NCBI GenBank assembly: GCA_003116875.1
Contig: BCKT01000005.1
Location: 310,001-374,000, forward strand
DNA: 64,000 bases
Source: Takashimella koratensis
Taxonomy: Eukaryota > Basidiomycota > Tremellomycetes > Trichosporonales > Tetragoniomycetaceae
Direction: 5' to 3'
Below the pieces are notes generated by a model. That model was not told the DNA's origin, searched no databases, and saw nothing but the letters and a program-made list of their open reading frames with translations. The position numbers and the translations under genes were made by a program. Every line of letters starts with the position of its first letter. The stretch's first letter is position 1. Positions 1-12,500 of this stretch are shown here, piece after piece.

Positions 1-112
1 CAATGGCGAAGGGAAACTTTGATGCCGGGGATAAGGAACTGACAATTGTTCTAGCTATCGTGGAGCTCATGCAGCGAGGTATGTTTGGTGGTTTTGTTTA
101 TCTCTCCCCCTT

Positions 113-143
<31 letters not shown>

Positions 144-371
144 TTCTCTCGTCTCTCCATCTCCCCCGTTTGACCAACCCGCTAACACTCCTCAGACTCC
201 AAACTCGACTGTTTCCTCCTCTTTGGCGAGAAAACAATCGACTACTTCCGTGAACGCTTCCAACTCGGCTTAACAACCTCGGCTGTAGACGCGTACCTTG
301 AGCGATTGATCGTTAGCTCGGCAGGGAGTAACTATACCCGCCTGTACGACACATTCCAGTACTACAGGTGA
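1..371 (+). CDS. PIK1: Phosphatidylinositol 4-kinase, PIK1/PI4KB type (3' end only)
   Basis: Only the last two exons are inside the window: 1-78 (frame beginning at base 3) and 196-371, separated by a GTATGT...CAG intron at 79-195. Spliced, the tail reads ...VELMQRDSKLDCF...FRERFQLGLT...RLYDTFQYYR and stops at TGA 369-371. This matches the extreme C-terminus of type III beta PI 4-kinases, where a DSKLPCF-like segment is followed by an FRDRF helix and a final TKLYDGFQY-like segment. The family makes phosphatidylinositol 4-phosphate at the Golgi. The GTGAG after the last codons resembles a donor but is simply the stop codon context (AGG TGA). The catalytic loop lies outside the window, so the call rests on about 85 residues. 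Confidence 0.8.
114..143 (+). repeat. 30-nt poly-C tract in the PIK1 intron
   Basis: An uninterrupted run of 30 cytosines begins 35 nt after the donor of the PIK1 intron. It is part of the intron's pyrimidine-rich body, and its length is likely to vary between isolates. Confidence 0.9.
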
Positions 372-937
372 GTCCGGGTTAGGTTTGGTTTTCGGACGCG
401 AGTGTAGAAGGCTCGGCGGCGGGAGTAACGGAAACGGTGGGACTAACGGGAATGGTGATGGGGATAGACGCTGACTTGGTACAGTCAAGGAGTGTTGTAA
501 TAGTAACTCGAGGAACGAACGGTATAGAAGAAGAACAACATCAGCGGTGGTGGTGGTGCAGCGGAATCGAAGTACACGTGGTATTGATCGATACTCTGAC
601 CCACTACCTACCGAGATTCGCAATCTTGGTCTCGCGGTCTCGTCAAAAATCTTGTCCAAAGATCCATTCAAAGACGGTCCCCAACTTATTCATTCATCTC
701 GCATTTTTTTGTTTTGGAAATATGCATACAGCAAGCTTGAACTGTCTTGACTTACAACGGGCATCTAAGGAGTCTGACGAGAGTGGCTGACAAAGGACAG
801 ATGGAGAGGGGGATGATCGTGATTATATGTACAAGGGTTAAAGGGGCAACTGATTCCGATAGCGACTGACAACAGGTGAACACAAACAACTTCCCTTCCG
901 ACTCGGTACAAACTCAACAAGCCAAGCTCACCTCTAC
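372..937. other. Convergent intergenic region, PIK1 / Raptor
   Basis: These 566 nt lie between the PIK1 stop and the Raptor stop and must hold both 3' untranslated regions. Short open frames here lack similarity, start context or codon bias. No RNA gene or repeat was seen. Confidence 0.7.
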
Positions 938-3900
938 TCAGGCTCCACCTCTATCCCCGTCCAGGTCTTTACCGAGGTACTGAGCCTGTTGTCTCAAGAA
1001 CACATAACTCCCACTATCCGTATCCGCACCTTTCCCGACCCCACTTCCTCTGAGATAACATGTTCTCCCAAAGCCCACAGCGAGGAAAGGGCGTAACGGG
1101 TGGGTATAGGTATACGGTCTGAGTCCTTGATCCCATACGTCTGAGGCCTGAGATCCAAAGTGGAAAGTGTCGGTGGATACTCGGGAATGGGTCCCGGATA
1201 GACAACGGTACAGCGTCCAGGTGGCTCGTGGGTCAGGGTCTCGAGAGGCAAGAGGGGTAAGGGAGGGGAAGGTAGAAAGGGGGAGGGCAGGGGGGCGAGG
1301 AAGGAGGGTAGAGAGAGAGGTGGAGGTGGAGGTAAGTGCTGGGTGAAGGGTGGAGGTAAGGTGAGTGGAGCGAATAGATGAGGTGGGGTTCGAAGCGTTG
1401 GAAGCGTTGGTGGGGTCGGAGGAGGAGGAAGAAGCGGGGAGGACAGGAGAGTGCAAGTTGGACAACGTCGTAATTAGCCCAGAATGAGGCTGGAAGGTGG
1501 ACGATGATATCCCGTTAGGGTGGGCGAGGACGGACTGAACAGGTGAAGAAAGGTCACGAAGGTCGTGGGTGTTGACGAGACCGTTGGCTCTGTGTAGGAC
1601 GATAAAGTGATCAAGCACATATACGGAGAATCAGCGTTAAGAGTGGTCCCATTGAATGGATGGGTAGAGCGGATAAGTGTGTCAGCGGTAGCGCAGGGAG
1701 CTGAGGGATTCGGAAAGGAGAGAACAAATAACTTACACGGCTGAGGTGATGTACCTAGTTTCGCCTAGCATGACGGCAGCGCACAGAACTTCGCTCTCTC
1801 CAGCTGCATCCACAACGGATGCCGAAATACCCTGTCTGAGCCCCTTCTTCGCAGGCGAGCTGGACGTCGCCACTCCTGCGTTCATCCCACTTTCAACCCC
1901 ATCGGGACCGAACATCCCCGCGGGGGCGGTATCGGCTCGGTACTCGAGTAAAGCGGATCGAGATCGATGTCGCAAGTCGAAGATCTTCACAAGACCGTTG
2001 GTTAAACCTGCAATGATGACGTTGCCGTCCTTCGGCTCGGTATAGAGTACGCTAACGTATTCAGATCCGGTCGTGCCCATGCGCAAGGACTGGGTGCCGA
2101 GCACGGAGCACAGAGAGATGAAAAGAGGGCGTTAGTACACAGTTGTAAAAAGGGGTTACAGTTGTAAGGCAGAAACGTCGGGATCACTTACACAGACTCT
2201 TCGTTCCACTGGACAATCCCAAACATTCACGACATCCGACGCTCCTCCCACACACAACTTGCCCGATTGCCGCCACCAAGTAGTAACCATGTTCCTGACT
2301 CCACCGAGAGGATGTCGAGAGACATCGAGAGCTCGGAAAGAGGAGATGACCCGGATCTGGGTGGGTTCGTCAGGTGGCCCAGAGACAACGTGGACGTCAC
2401 CGGTATCTAACAGGTCAGCGGGGGCACTTGTACAGCGAGCGAAGAGAGACATGGAATCAGGTATAGTCAGCTCCGACTACTCACTAGTCTCGGCAAGCAT
2501 CACAGTCTGCTCATGTAGCTCGTTGACGAATCGAGTTGAATGGATCCTCGCATTTGGCTGCATCTTGATCGTCGTCGAACCCGTCTTTCGCGACGTGCTC
2601 CAGTCCCATAACCTGTAAATGTGAGTTGAACGCCTTCGATTGTGCATTTTACATGCGATTGGAGAGTGAATTTCCGCTTACAAGAGGTCGTGTGAGTTGT
2701 TGACGGAAAGAACAGTGTTCAGGAAACTGTGGCAACAGACGTGAGACCAAGGGTCGGGGCTGAACATGTCTTTCATATGCCACTTCCATGGTAAACCAAC
2801 TAAGGTAAGCAAGTGAGCAGGTCAGCAATAGTTTGAACTGGATGTCAAAAAGAGGTAAGAGGGGATGCACTGCGTCCGTGGGCTTCTGTGACATTGGAGA
2901 GACTTGGGAACAGGATAGTGGAAGAAAAGAGATGGGGGAAGAAAGCACGCAAGGCACCTTTCATACCTTGACGCTCGGCGAGAACGAGCGAATCCTCCAG
3001 TATACGCTGACGAAGTAGCCACGTCTTGTTCTCTGTCGGCTGCTCGAGTGGTTTCTTGAACGGATCCACAGGGGTCTCGTCGGGTGATGCTTCACGCTAG
3101 GTGTGAGTCAGCAAGGGTCGTGCTCCATCTTCCCTTTCCTTAAGCCGTGTCGGTGTTGGTCACGGATACCAAATGATGATTGAACCAGACACTCACCGCA
3201 ATGTACTGTTGCAGTGCCTGTTTGGTCGTCGCGAGCAAATCCGAGTCGATCACTGATACAAAAGTCGCTGAATGCGGTTGTTCGTCCCTTGCCCGCCTGA
3301 TCCTGTCCGCGATCGAGTGACCTGCTGAATACAGTGCTTCCACGTGCGCTTCTGTCCATCCGATAGTAGGTACGAGCGACGAGGAGGACGCAGCTGACGC
3401 GATATCTGCCCAGAAGGGCTCGGGTACGTGTCCGCTCAGGGCGGCGACGTGTATCTTGATCGCTTGGCCGACGGAAGTAGAGACGCGCATGTCGGGGTCG
3501 ACGCGGAGTTCAAGTAAAGCGTTGAGGCATGACATGAGGTGACCCAGCAGTTCGGCGTCGGGTCCGGAGACACCAAGGTCTCTCTTGATCCCTTCCATCA
3601 TTGACATGGCAGCTGGCTGGAGCTCGGGGAGAGCGAGGAGGGCGGAACTCAACGCGTGGAGCCAGAACGCAAAAGTCGTCCAATGCCCCCCGCACTCAAG
3701 AACGTGCTTGAACAAGCTGGCAAGCTCTTTCCTTACCAAAGGGGAAGCATCGCATTGAACTTCGTTGAGCAAGATGCGGGCCAAATCGAGGATGGACGAC
3801 ATGTCGGAGAGCGAGGTGATAGGCCGGCGAGGGATCCAACGGGTCAGTGCGTAAACAGCGGTAGCGCGGGACTCGACAGCGCAACTCAGGACCAGGCTGA

Positions 3901-6221
3901 GCAGCTGTTTGCGAAGTGTCGAGAGGAGGTCGTCGTTGGGTCTCAGCTGGTGTACCGCTCCAAGGACCTGAGCGATTAAGAGGGAGCCCCATTGTTGTAT
4001 AAGAGGTTGGTCTCGACGCAACATGGTGGACGCGCAACGTAAAGCACACATGGCGAATTGTGCGTCTTCGACGCTGTCGGCGTGGCACGCGACGGAAGAG
4101 AGCACCGCCGCGGTTTGAATCACCAGGGAAGTGGATTTCGCACTGGCGGTTGCGGAGGTGGAGAGGGTTTCGAGGTGGTCTTCGAGTTTACCAAGGAAGA
4201 AGCGGATCCCGCCAACTTGGCAGAGGTTGGCCCCGTCTTCGCGCTCAACGAGAGAGGCGGTACATGCGTCGTGTCGGATAAGCGATGACCAGATACTCAC
4301 CATGTGGTTAGCGATCTGATGGTCCCCTATTGCCAAGAGCCGGCCGGCGATGTCAAGAACTCCGCCCTGAATAGCTTGAGAGAGATCGACCACCTCGAGA
4401 CCGAGAAGGCAAGCGTCGAGGGCGTCGCAGGCCCGAAGTCGGAACTCTTCCGACATGGCAGCTTGGCAGATGATCGGGAGCCGACTGAGACCCGCGGAAA
4501 GGTGTGCGTTCTCCCATGATTGCGTGGAGAGGCGGGACTGGTCGGATGTGAGAATTGATTCGAGTTGGTCAGACATGAAAGAGACGAGTTTCAACCCATT
4601 CTCCCATTCTTGATCAGCGTCCTCGGCGTACTGTGGCAGCTGTTCGAAAAAATTGTCGAGGATTAGGTCCCACGTCGTCCATAGTGCGTGGCCGGGTACA
4701 GAAGGGATCGCCGGGATTGATTCCGGGTGGGTGTTGAATGTTGTTAAGATGCGTTGGGCGACAAGGAACCCGCCAGACATGGTAGCTATCAGATCATGAC
4801 TCTGCCCAAAGAGTTTCTGGTACACCCCTCCATCGAGGATCTGCCATGCGATCGTATGGAGGATCGCGAATAGCTCGCTCCATAGCCTATCGATCAAAGT
4901 CTTCGAGATCCGTTCGATCAGAATCAGCATGTAAGCTTCAGTTTTGGGCGTATAACTTCCCCCGTCTGAACTGGTGAGTGGGAAAATCTGGATGTTGTGG
5001 AAGAGTAAACACATCCGTAATGGGCTAACGAGGCAGGAAGTGAAAATGTCGGTCGGTAAACCCGGAACTCGAGGGAGAATTTCGTCTGCGCCACAGGCGG
5101 CAAAGTGGATTTGACGAGCAGAGTAGATAGGAGGGTGCAATTTAGCGATCGTAGGTGATTTTAAACCGACAGCGTGAAGTTGCGAATCGATCTCGGTAGC
5201 TTCGGTACGTGCCGCTCGAATGAACCGACCAGCATATTGAGAGTCCCAGATGTAGCATGTGGAAGCACCTGCCCAGGTCAGGTAGTCGAAGAAGAGGATC
5301 GGGATGTACCTGTAAGCATGACCAGGGGATCAGGAGTCGGCCAGTTAGCTAGAGACAGCAGGGGGAAGTGCAAATGAGTACATAGAGACGTACTCGGACG
5401 GACCAGTGCCCTTGGAGACGCAGTCGTCAAACGCGACGTCGTAACACCACAGCTCGCCGGCTTCGGTGGGAGGCTCTTGGATCCCGTGACCGCAGTAAAA
5501 GGCAGCAACGTAGCTGTCTGCGCCGGCAGCTTGACGTGCGCGCTGGAGGTGGTGCTGGATCACAGAGACGGATGGGTCCGGGGCCTAAGGAGTGGCGTAA
5601 GCAGGGTCGTAGACGACCAGGCGGGAGACAGAATTGCTCAGCGAAAGGAGAATAGAGTAAAGAAGCAGAGCTTCACGTACCGTTCGAAAGTTGATCTGCT
5701 TGTCGCTGCATGCCCGAGCCATCCGAGTGTATCCTAGCATAAGTGAGTATGAGGTATGCTCTGGTAAGGAGGAGGGATAGAGTGGAGCCATCACGGCAGA
5801 CCCAACGCTCACCCTTCATGATGTTGATAGTGCTGGCAGTCGGGTTTTTGCTCGTTGGTTGAGTCCACGCGTACATCCCCACGTCGCGCAGACCCATCTC
5901 GTGTGCCAGGTGAAGACAAGTGACGAACACTGCCTGACTGCACCCCTTGACTAAATGCACCGTCAAGTATCAGCAATGTCACTCGAAGCACGTATACCAA
6001 GCTATCCTCATGTGAAGGAAAGAAGGACCTTAGTAACACCTACCATGGCTCGTGTCCGCGAGGGCAGAGGTCTCGAAAGACGAGGGCTGCTCGCTCAATC
6101 GGTGTCGGATCCCAGTCCATGCAAGCGGGGGACCCCGAAGTTCGCTGTAAGACTGCCGGCTGGAACTCGACCAGCTGCCCGACCAGGACAATTTCTTGGG
6201 AGTAGATTTGGGCGTAGACAT
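938..6221 (-). CDS. KOG1: Raptor / KOG1 homologue, TORC1 scaffold subunit
   Basis: Eleven exons can be placed (6221-6044, 5950-5813, 5733-5681, 5584-5394, 5309-3197, 3096-2967, 2799-2682, 2612-2485, 2406-2192, 2089-1737, 1589-938). They give an open frame of 1422 residues, close to known Raptors (about 1330-1560). In order there is a caspase-like N-terminal domain with YCGHGIQEP (family NGHGVP), a conserved block FAACGADEILPRVPGLPTD, helical HEAT repeats including HTIAWQIL and YQKLFGQ, and C-terminal WD40 repeats. Raptor recruits substrates to TOR complex 1 at the vacuole or lysosome. The position of the pseudo-catalytic Cys (family DCSNAG) reads WDSQYAG, and the first 90 residues are strongly diverged. 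The start is provisional: an ATG at 6221 fits, but an alternative acceptor at 5938/5937 would need a different first exon. Confidence 0.9.
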
Positions 6222-6707
6222 GGGTGTCGTGTCTGTGGCGGTGGGTCAGGGTGTCAATCAACCTATCTTTACCAGCAAAGCCGGCTCATCCCGCGTCAAT
6301 TGGTAAAGTGAAGCGTGAGTCGTGAGGTGTAGGTAGTAGATAGAAAGTGGGCAGAATCATACACGGTGGTCTTCGATAGACAGCGGGTAGTCTTTGTGTT
6401 GGGATTTCTCATCAGCTTGGACAAAGGAGATTTGAAGCGAGGAGAGCGGATGACTGGCGCGGGTCGGGTAGGGTGACCGCCACACTCGCTCCGTTGTCGA
6501 TGCCACGTGGCCAGGGATAGGTGGGATCGCGTCCCGCCCTTGACCACCGGCTGCTCGCCTTGACCACACCATCCACACCATCCATCCATTCTCATCCTCA
6601 TTCCATTGTTCACAAACAGGAGCTCATACCTCGACACGCAGATCTGCATATCCATCTCCACTTGCACCATCCCCCAGCACATCGCGTCGATCTAGACAGC
6701 CGCCAAA
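6222..6707. promoter_or_regulatory. Divergent promoter region, Raptor / GLTP
   Basis: These 486 nt separate the provisional Raptor start from the GLTP start, so the segment should hold both promoters. Minus-strand open frames here could hide an extra upstream Raptor exon, but none gave a consistent splice phase. No recognised regulatory motif was seen. Confidence 0.5.
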
Positions 6708-7681
6708 ATGAGCCAGCCCCAGTTCTTCGAGACTATCACCAAGGTGAGTGCTCTTGCCGGTAGCTAAGCCATCCGGATGCAGCTGCGGTCCCGACAGGTT
6801 GAGTGACAGCTGGGCGTGACTGACTCAAATCACAGTCGTACGTCGACGTCCCAATCACCGAGGCCGGTGTTGACACCGCCGCCTTTGCCGAGGCCTCGGA
6901 GAACCTCGTCAAGATCTTTGGTGAGCTGCAGTCGGCTAGTCGCTCTCTCAACCTGCTCGTGCTCATATCCCACGTCAGGTCTTTTCGGCAACCCCGCATT
7001 CGCCGTTGTCCAGAACGACTTGACCGGTAACATCGCAGTAAGTCTGCACCTCATCCCCATCATAATCTCCTCAACTGCTTTCTGGACGTCCAGCTGTCCA
7101 GCTGACCACCGACCCCTCGCAGAAAGTCCGCGCATACCTCGCTGCCAACCCCGGATCCGCACAGACCCTCGAGTCCTTCCTCGCCCACGAGAAGGTCTCG
7201 GTCCCCAAGGAGAAAGACCGCAAGGCGACCGAGGGACTCATGTGGCTCATCCGTGGTCTCAAGTTCACCGCACTTGGACTCAGGAGCAACGTCGACAACA
7301 AGGACGAAGAGCTTAGTGTTAGCTTCACCAAGGCGTACGAAGGGTCGTTGAAAAAGTACCACGGGATGATGGTCCGCCCCGTCTTCTACGTGAGTATGGA
7401 ATCTCCTTCTACATTGCTTGTTACACTCTGTGCCCTCTGCTCTCGTCTTCCCTTTCATCGTCCCCCACGTAACCTGCCCTCTGTCTCAGATCAAGCTGAC
7501 AAACCACCCCGTCCCATAGCTCGCGATGAAGGCTTGCCCTTACCGCGCGTCGTTCTACCCCAAGATCGGAGAACCCGTGGAGGAGGTCTTGCCCAAGCTC
7601 GAGGCGTGGTTGTCGGCTCTCGAGGACATTATCAAGCGCGAGGAAGGTGTTTTCAAGGCCGGCGGCTACGGTGAGATCTGA
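6708..7681 (+). CDS. Glycolipid transfer protein, HET-C2 type
   Basis: Five exons (6708-6743, 6836-6920, 6979-7037, 7123-7389, 7520-7681) encode 202 residues, the usual size of a single-domain GLTP. The protein begins MSQPQFFETITKSYVDVP. It keeps the ligand-site residues of the family: D and N/K in DLTGNIAKV, the headgroup-stacking Trp in GLMWLIRGLKF, and the His in LKKYHGMMVRPVF, followed by AMKACPYRASFY. GLTP-fold proteins move glycosphingolipids between membranes from the cytosolic side. The Podospora member HET-C2 takes part in vegetative incompatibility, but nothing here shows such a role. All introns have GTGAGT- or GTAAGT-like donors. Confidence 0.95.
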
Positions 7682-8017
7682 AGAGTGGATCTGGTGCGCC
7701 GTATGGACTGTCTTGATTTGCTTTGTCTATCTCTAGTACTCTGCTTTGGCTGTGCTTTGAACTATGCATAGTGGATGTCGGAAGCCGACTGAATGGGGAT
7801 CGACGCTGTGCCCACGGATAAATACCGGCAGATAGTATGGTTGCAGTGATAAGCCCCGCATCTATCAATCAAATGACGTGGCAATAAATGCGATTACACG
7901 GTTACGCCGCGCGTCCCATCAGCATCATTGTCCTCACCACCAACTAGCAACTAGCAACAGCACCACCATTCAACCATCCACCTTTGACTCACACCCTCAC
8001 CCATCCTCGACCTCACC
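7682..8017. promoter_or_regulatory. GLTP 3' region and PRE4 promoter
   Basis: This 336-nt spacer carries the GLTP 3' end and the PRE4 promoter. At 7877-7885 the plus strand reads CGTGGCAAT, seven of nine matches to the proteasome-associated control element GGTGGCAAA known from budding yeast. It lies about 130 nt before the PRE4 start. The match is imperfect and functional use is only inferred. Confidence 0.4.
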
Positions 8018-9272
8018 ATGAACCACGTAAGTATACGACTGCTCCTATCCCGTATCCTGCCTCGCGCTCACACTCCCTAGCACCCAGCAGCATGGGGCCA
8101 GCCCCTCTCCGCCGGCCAGAGCTTCGACATGTACGCCACCTTCCCCGTGGGTCATGCTGCCCGACCGGCCGCTGCTGCTCCCCACGCCCACACCCAGTGA
8201 GTATCTGGTCAGGTATCGGCTTCATTGTCTTCCATTGCGATCTCTATCTGACAAATGAACCCCAGACAACCACTGGTCACCGGTACCTCGGTCTTGGGCA
8301 TCAAGTACGACGGCGGGGTCATGCTCGCAGCGGACAACCTCGGTGAGTAACACAGCTGATCGTCTGTATCTGACGACGGGACTGAAAAAGCTGACTACTC
8401 CCAATCAGCATCGTACGGCTCCCTCGCTCGATTCAAGGACATCTCCCGTATCCACCCACTCGGAACGCACACCGCCCTCGCTGTCGCAGGCGACATGAGT
8501 GATTTCCAGTATCTCAAGAAACAGCTCGACTCGATTTTGTGAGTAACATACCCTTCATCCATTCATATACCCACTATAGGTGTTGTTTTCCTCGACTTGA
8601 TACTGATTATATATTCTAGGCGAGACGAGGAAACCCTTTCCTTGACCGACTCTCACCCCACCCTCTCCCCTCTCAATATCTACACTTACCTCGCCAACCT
8701 CTTCTACGCTCGACGAAGCAAGGTCAACCCGCTCTGGAACGCGTGCCTTGTCGGTGGCTTTGACAAGGTCAAGAACGAGCCGTGAGTTGGGGTATGATGT
8801 CTACAATTTCCACACCACTCTGAACCAGACCGTTGACGAGTACATTTGCTTTCAATCTAGATTCCTGGGTTACGTCGACCTCCTCGGGACTACTTATTCG
8901 GCACCGACACTGGCGACTGGGTTTGGCTCCGCCATCGCACAGCCACTTCTGCGCGAGGCTTACGAGGCCAAGGCGGGGCTCGACGGCACTGGTCCGCAAT
9001 TGACCGCTGACGAGGCCGAGAAGGTGCTTAATGACTGCATGAAGGTGTTGTTCTACCGAGACGCGCGAAGTTTGAACAAGGTATGTGGGAACTCTCTTTA
9101 TCATTGTACCTCGGCTTGCATTGTCACCCCTTTGTATTAGTCTGCTAACCCGAACCAGTACCAAATCGCTACCGTTACCGCCGAGGGCGTGACGATCTCG
9201 GACGGGAAGAGCGCAGAGACCGAGTGGAAGTTTGCCGAGTCGCTCCGCGGTTACGGTGCGCAGGTGCAGTGA
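8018..9272 (+). CDS. PRE4: 20S proteasome subunit beta-7 (PRE4/PSMB4)
   Basis: Seven exons (8018-8026, 8081-8196, 8266-8342, 8409-8538, 8620-8781, 8861-9080, 9159-9272) encode 275 residues. The first exon holds only three codons. After a roughly 45-residue propeptide the chain reads TQQPLVTGTSVLGIKYDGG, which matches the mature N-terminus of Pre4, followed by SYGSLARFKDISRI, YARRSKVNPLWN and LFYRDARSLNKYQIATV. Beta-7 is a non-catalytic subunit of the outer ring of the 20S core and contributes to half-proteasome dimerisation through its tails. The absence of an active-site Gly-Thr processing junction agrees with a non-proteolytic subunit. Confidence 0.96.
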
Positions 9273-9583
9273 GAGTCAACCATTGTAGAGCGAGCAGGAC
9301 GTAGTAGGCAGTGGCCAGAGCGATGTACATAGCCGTGACCAGAGAATGCATGACAAGTCATGACTGCAGTACGATTGCTATGCAGCATTCCGATTTTGAC
9401 TAAAGACGCTGCTCAAAATTACGTAAACCAAAATGTCCACCCAAACAACAACAACAACAAACACGCGCCTGCTCTTGTTGACCACTCCTCCTCTTTGACT
9501 CGCATCCTCATCCTCTCTCACCTTTACCCACCCCACCCACTCTCTTGCATCGACGCCGCCTCTATCGCGAGCAGACGGCAAGC
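9273..9583. promoter_or_regulatory. PRE4 3' region and condensin promoter
   Basis: This 311-nt spacer contains A-rich and CT-rich stretches just before the condensin ATG. Nothing else was recognised. Confidence 0.5.
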
Positions 9584-12500
9584 ATGGAGGAGTTCAACCT
9601 GCAAGAAGAGCTCCTGTCGCTCTCGGCAGACCCATCCATCTACCCGATCCCGCACGAACTCGACATCTCCGACCTTTCCGCATCCGATATCGACTCTCAC
9701 CTCTCGGGAGCCATCGAAGCCGTCGTCCAGGACCCAGACACGATCCTGCACTCTCCCGAAACGACGTTCGACGTCTTCCGCTCGATCCTCAAGTACGCCG
9801 AATCGCCGTCGGTCGATGGTGCCGTGTTCCAGAAGACGTTGGACGCGATCACCTCCAGTTTGACTCATCATGCGAACGCGGTGATGCTTCTTGTCGCTCC
9901 GGGTCAGGAGGACATGGACGCCCCACTCGCACACAAGACACAGCTCGAGAAATGGGCGTTTCTCCTCCAGTGGCTCGTCTCTGCCGCGGAGAAGGGAGCA
10001 GGCAAGGCCCCCGAAGGTGCGGGCGCGGCGGTTGCATCAAAGTCCAAGGCGGGGAGCAAGAAGAAGACCACCGGTCCCGCCGGACGTGCAGGGACAATCT
10101 TTGTCTGGTCCGACAGTCTCCCACTCGTCCTCTCCGCTATGCACCGTACCCTTCGTATCCCGACTTCACGTATTTGGCGCACCACCTCTGAGCGCGAAGC
10201 TTTCGTCTCATGCTTTACGAAACCGGCGTACCAGCTTTCCGAGCACGAGGCGTACCTCAAGATCGCCGACGTCCGACTCGGTATCTACAAAGTCATCTGT
10301 CTCGCTGTCAAGTTTCACGGCCACAGCTTTGGTGCACAAACCAGCGTCGTTCAGAGCTTGACGTACTTTGAACACTTGTCCGAACCCATGGCGGAGCTGC
10401 TCGCGATCCTCGAAAAGGAATTTGATCACGCTCAACTCGCAGAAGAAGTGTTGCGCGACGTGGCGGGGAAGACGTTTGCTCACAACGATGCAAAGGGACC
10501 CAGGAGCTTCTCGAGGTTCCTCGTCAGGCTTGCGGAATTGTGCCCGAGGATCGTGCAGAAGCAAATGCCCCTGCTCTTGGCCCACTTGGACGGCGAGGTG
10601 AGCTGGAACTCTGCTCTGGTGATCTCTTAACGTAGCTGACATTGTCACCAGGCCCACCCGATGCGTATGGCCGTCGTCGAGATCATCGGTATTCTGATTC
10701 GCGACATCTCATCGTCCGACGACGGAGACGACGAGCAGAAGAAGAAGCAGGTGAAGAAGTTCTTCGAGATCCTCATGGAGCGATTCCTCGATCTCAACAG
10801 TTATGTCCGTTCCAAGGTCCTCACGACGTGTATCAAGCTGTGCGAGTGAGTCATCTCTTCCACCTATGTTGCATTGTGTGCTAATCACGCTATCTCAGCC
10901 TCCCTGCCAAGTTCCCTAAAGAGCGTGTTCAGCTTACCGAGCTCACGATTCGCACACTTGAAGACAAGACTTCGTCGGCTCGTCGATACGCGATCCAGCT
11001 TCTCTGCAAGCTCCTCGAGACGCACCCCTTCGGCGCCCTGCATGGCGGTACCCTCAACCTCAACGAGTGGCAAGAACGATACGACAAGATCTGTGAGGAG
11101 CTCGCCAAGATCGATACCCAGGAGATGGAAAAGGCTCGTCAGGACGCTGGGATGGACGATGAGGACGAGGAAGACAAGGACGATGATGAGGAGGAGAAGG
11201 ACAAGTCTGCCGAGGAAGCAGACGAAGAGGAGAAGGAGGAAGATGAGGAGGAGGGTGAAGAGGGTGCTCGATCTCGCCAAGGTACTGCCGAGCCCGAATC
11301 CTCTTCGTCTCAGGACAAGAAGGCTAAGCGCAAGCCTCGCCAGTCCCAGATCGACATTGCCGCCGTCGAAGCTGAACAAACCTCTCTTGACGCTCAAACC
11401 ATCATGAAACTCCGCCTTACCAAGAAATACTACGCCGATGCTCTCCGATTTATCAACCAGATCGAATCGGCCATCCCAACTCTCTGCCAGTTGCTCGTCA
11501 GCACCAACAAGTCGGAAGTACTCGAGTCCATGCGATTCTTCCGAACCGCATACGAGTACAATATCGCCTCTGCGGACCAAGGCATCAAGACAATGCTTCA
11601 TTTGATCTGGACAAAGGATAATAATACAACAACGGAGGAAGGTGTGGATGGACGAGGTGTGAGAGCCAATTTGATCGACGTGTACAGGAGCTTGTACTTT
11701 GACGTCGTCCCGGACTTGTCCCCGAAGCAGCAGGTCAACCGTATTGCCAAGAACATGATCGAGTGAGTTGGAGCTATGGAACATGAGCTACATTGGTAGG
11801 CTAAGCTGATGGCTTCTAGGCGAACATACGGCGCGTCATTGGCGGATCTCACTTCGCTCGAGGAGATGATGCGCACGATGATGACTGACGGCGGTATCCA
11901 TGGTGACGTCGTCAACAAGCTCTGGCAGGTGTACAGTAAGTTTCGCGTTGCTTGGTTCATGGTCAACGGTTTCCTCACGCAGATCATTTCTGACATTCTG
12001 CCACAGGTGCCGAGCAGGAAATCCCCAAGGCTCAGCGCCAGGGCGCTATCCTCATCCTCGGTATGCTCGCGCTCGCTAAGCGTGAAGTCGTCACTGAGCG
12101 TGTCGAGGCGTTGCTCAAGATCGGTCTCGGTCCATTGGGCATGGTGAGTGATCTCGTGCAAATCGATACTGGAAATAATAGTCATGATGATCTGATAAAT
12201 TACAGAACGACTTGGTGCTTGCACGTTACTCCTGTATCGCCCTCCAGCGTCTCGGCGGTAGCGCCAAGAAAGTCAAAGGTGGGTGATACATGACATCTCC
12301 TTTCGTTTGTCGCTAACTCCACCTTCTAGGCTCCCTCACGGACAAGACGATGCGACTCCCAATGGACAACCCCATCTTCCAAAAGCTGCACGACATCATT
12401 CAGTTCTCTCCAAGGTCGCCTCAATGGTTCGGTATGGCGGAGCAAGCGATCAACACCATTTACCTTCTCGGCGAACAACCTGATGCGCTGTGCGGTGCAA

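Noticed and set aside
4280..4310. Extra intron in Raptor at a GTGAGTATC donor-like site
   Set aside because: The frame reads straight through in a segment (HMVSIWSSLIRHDA) that fits the family, and no acceptor is needed.
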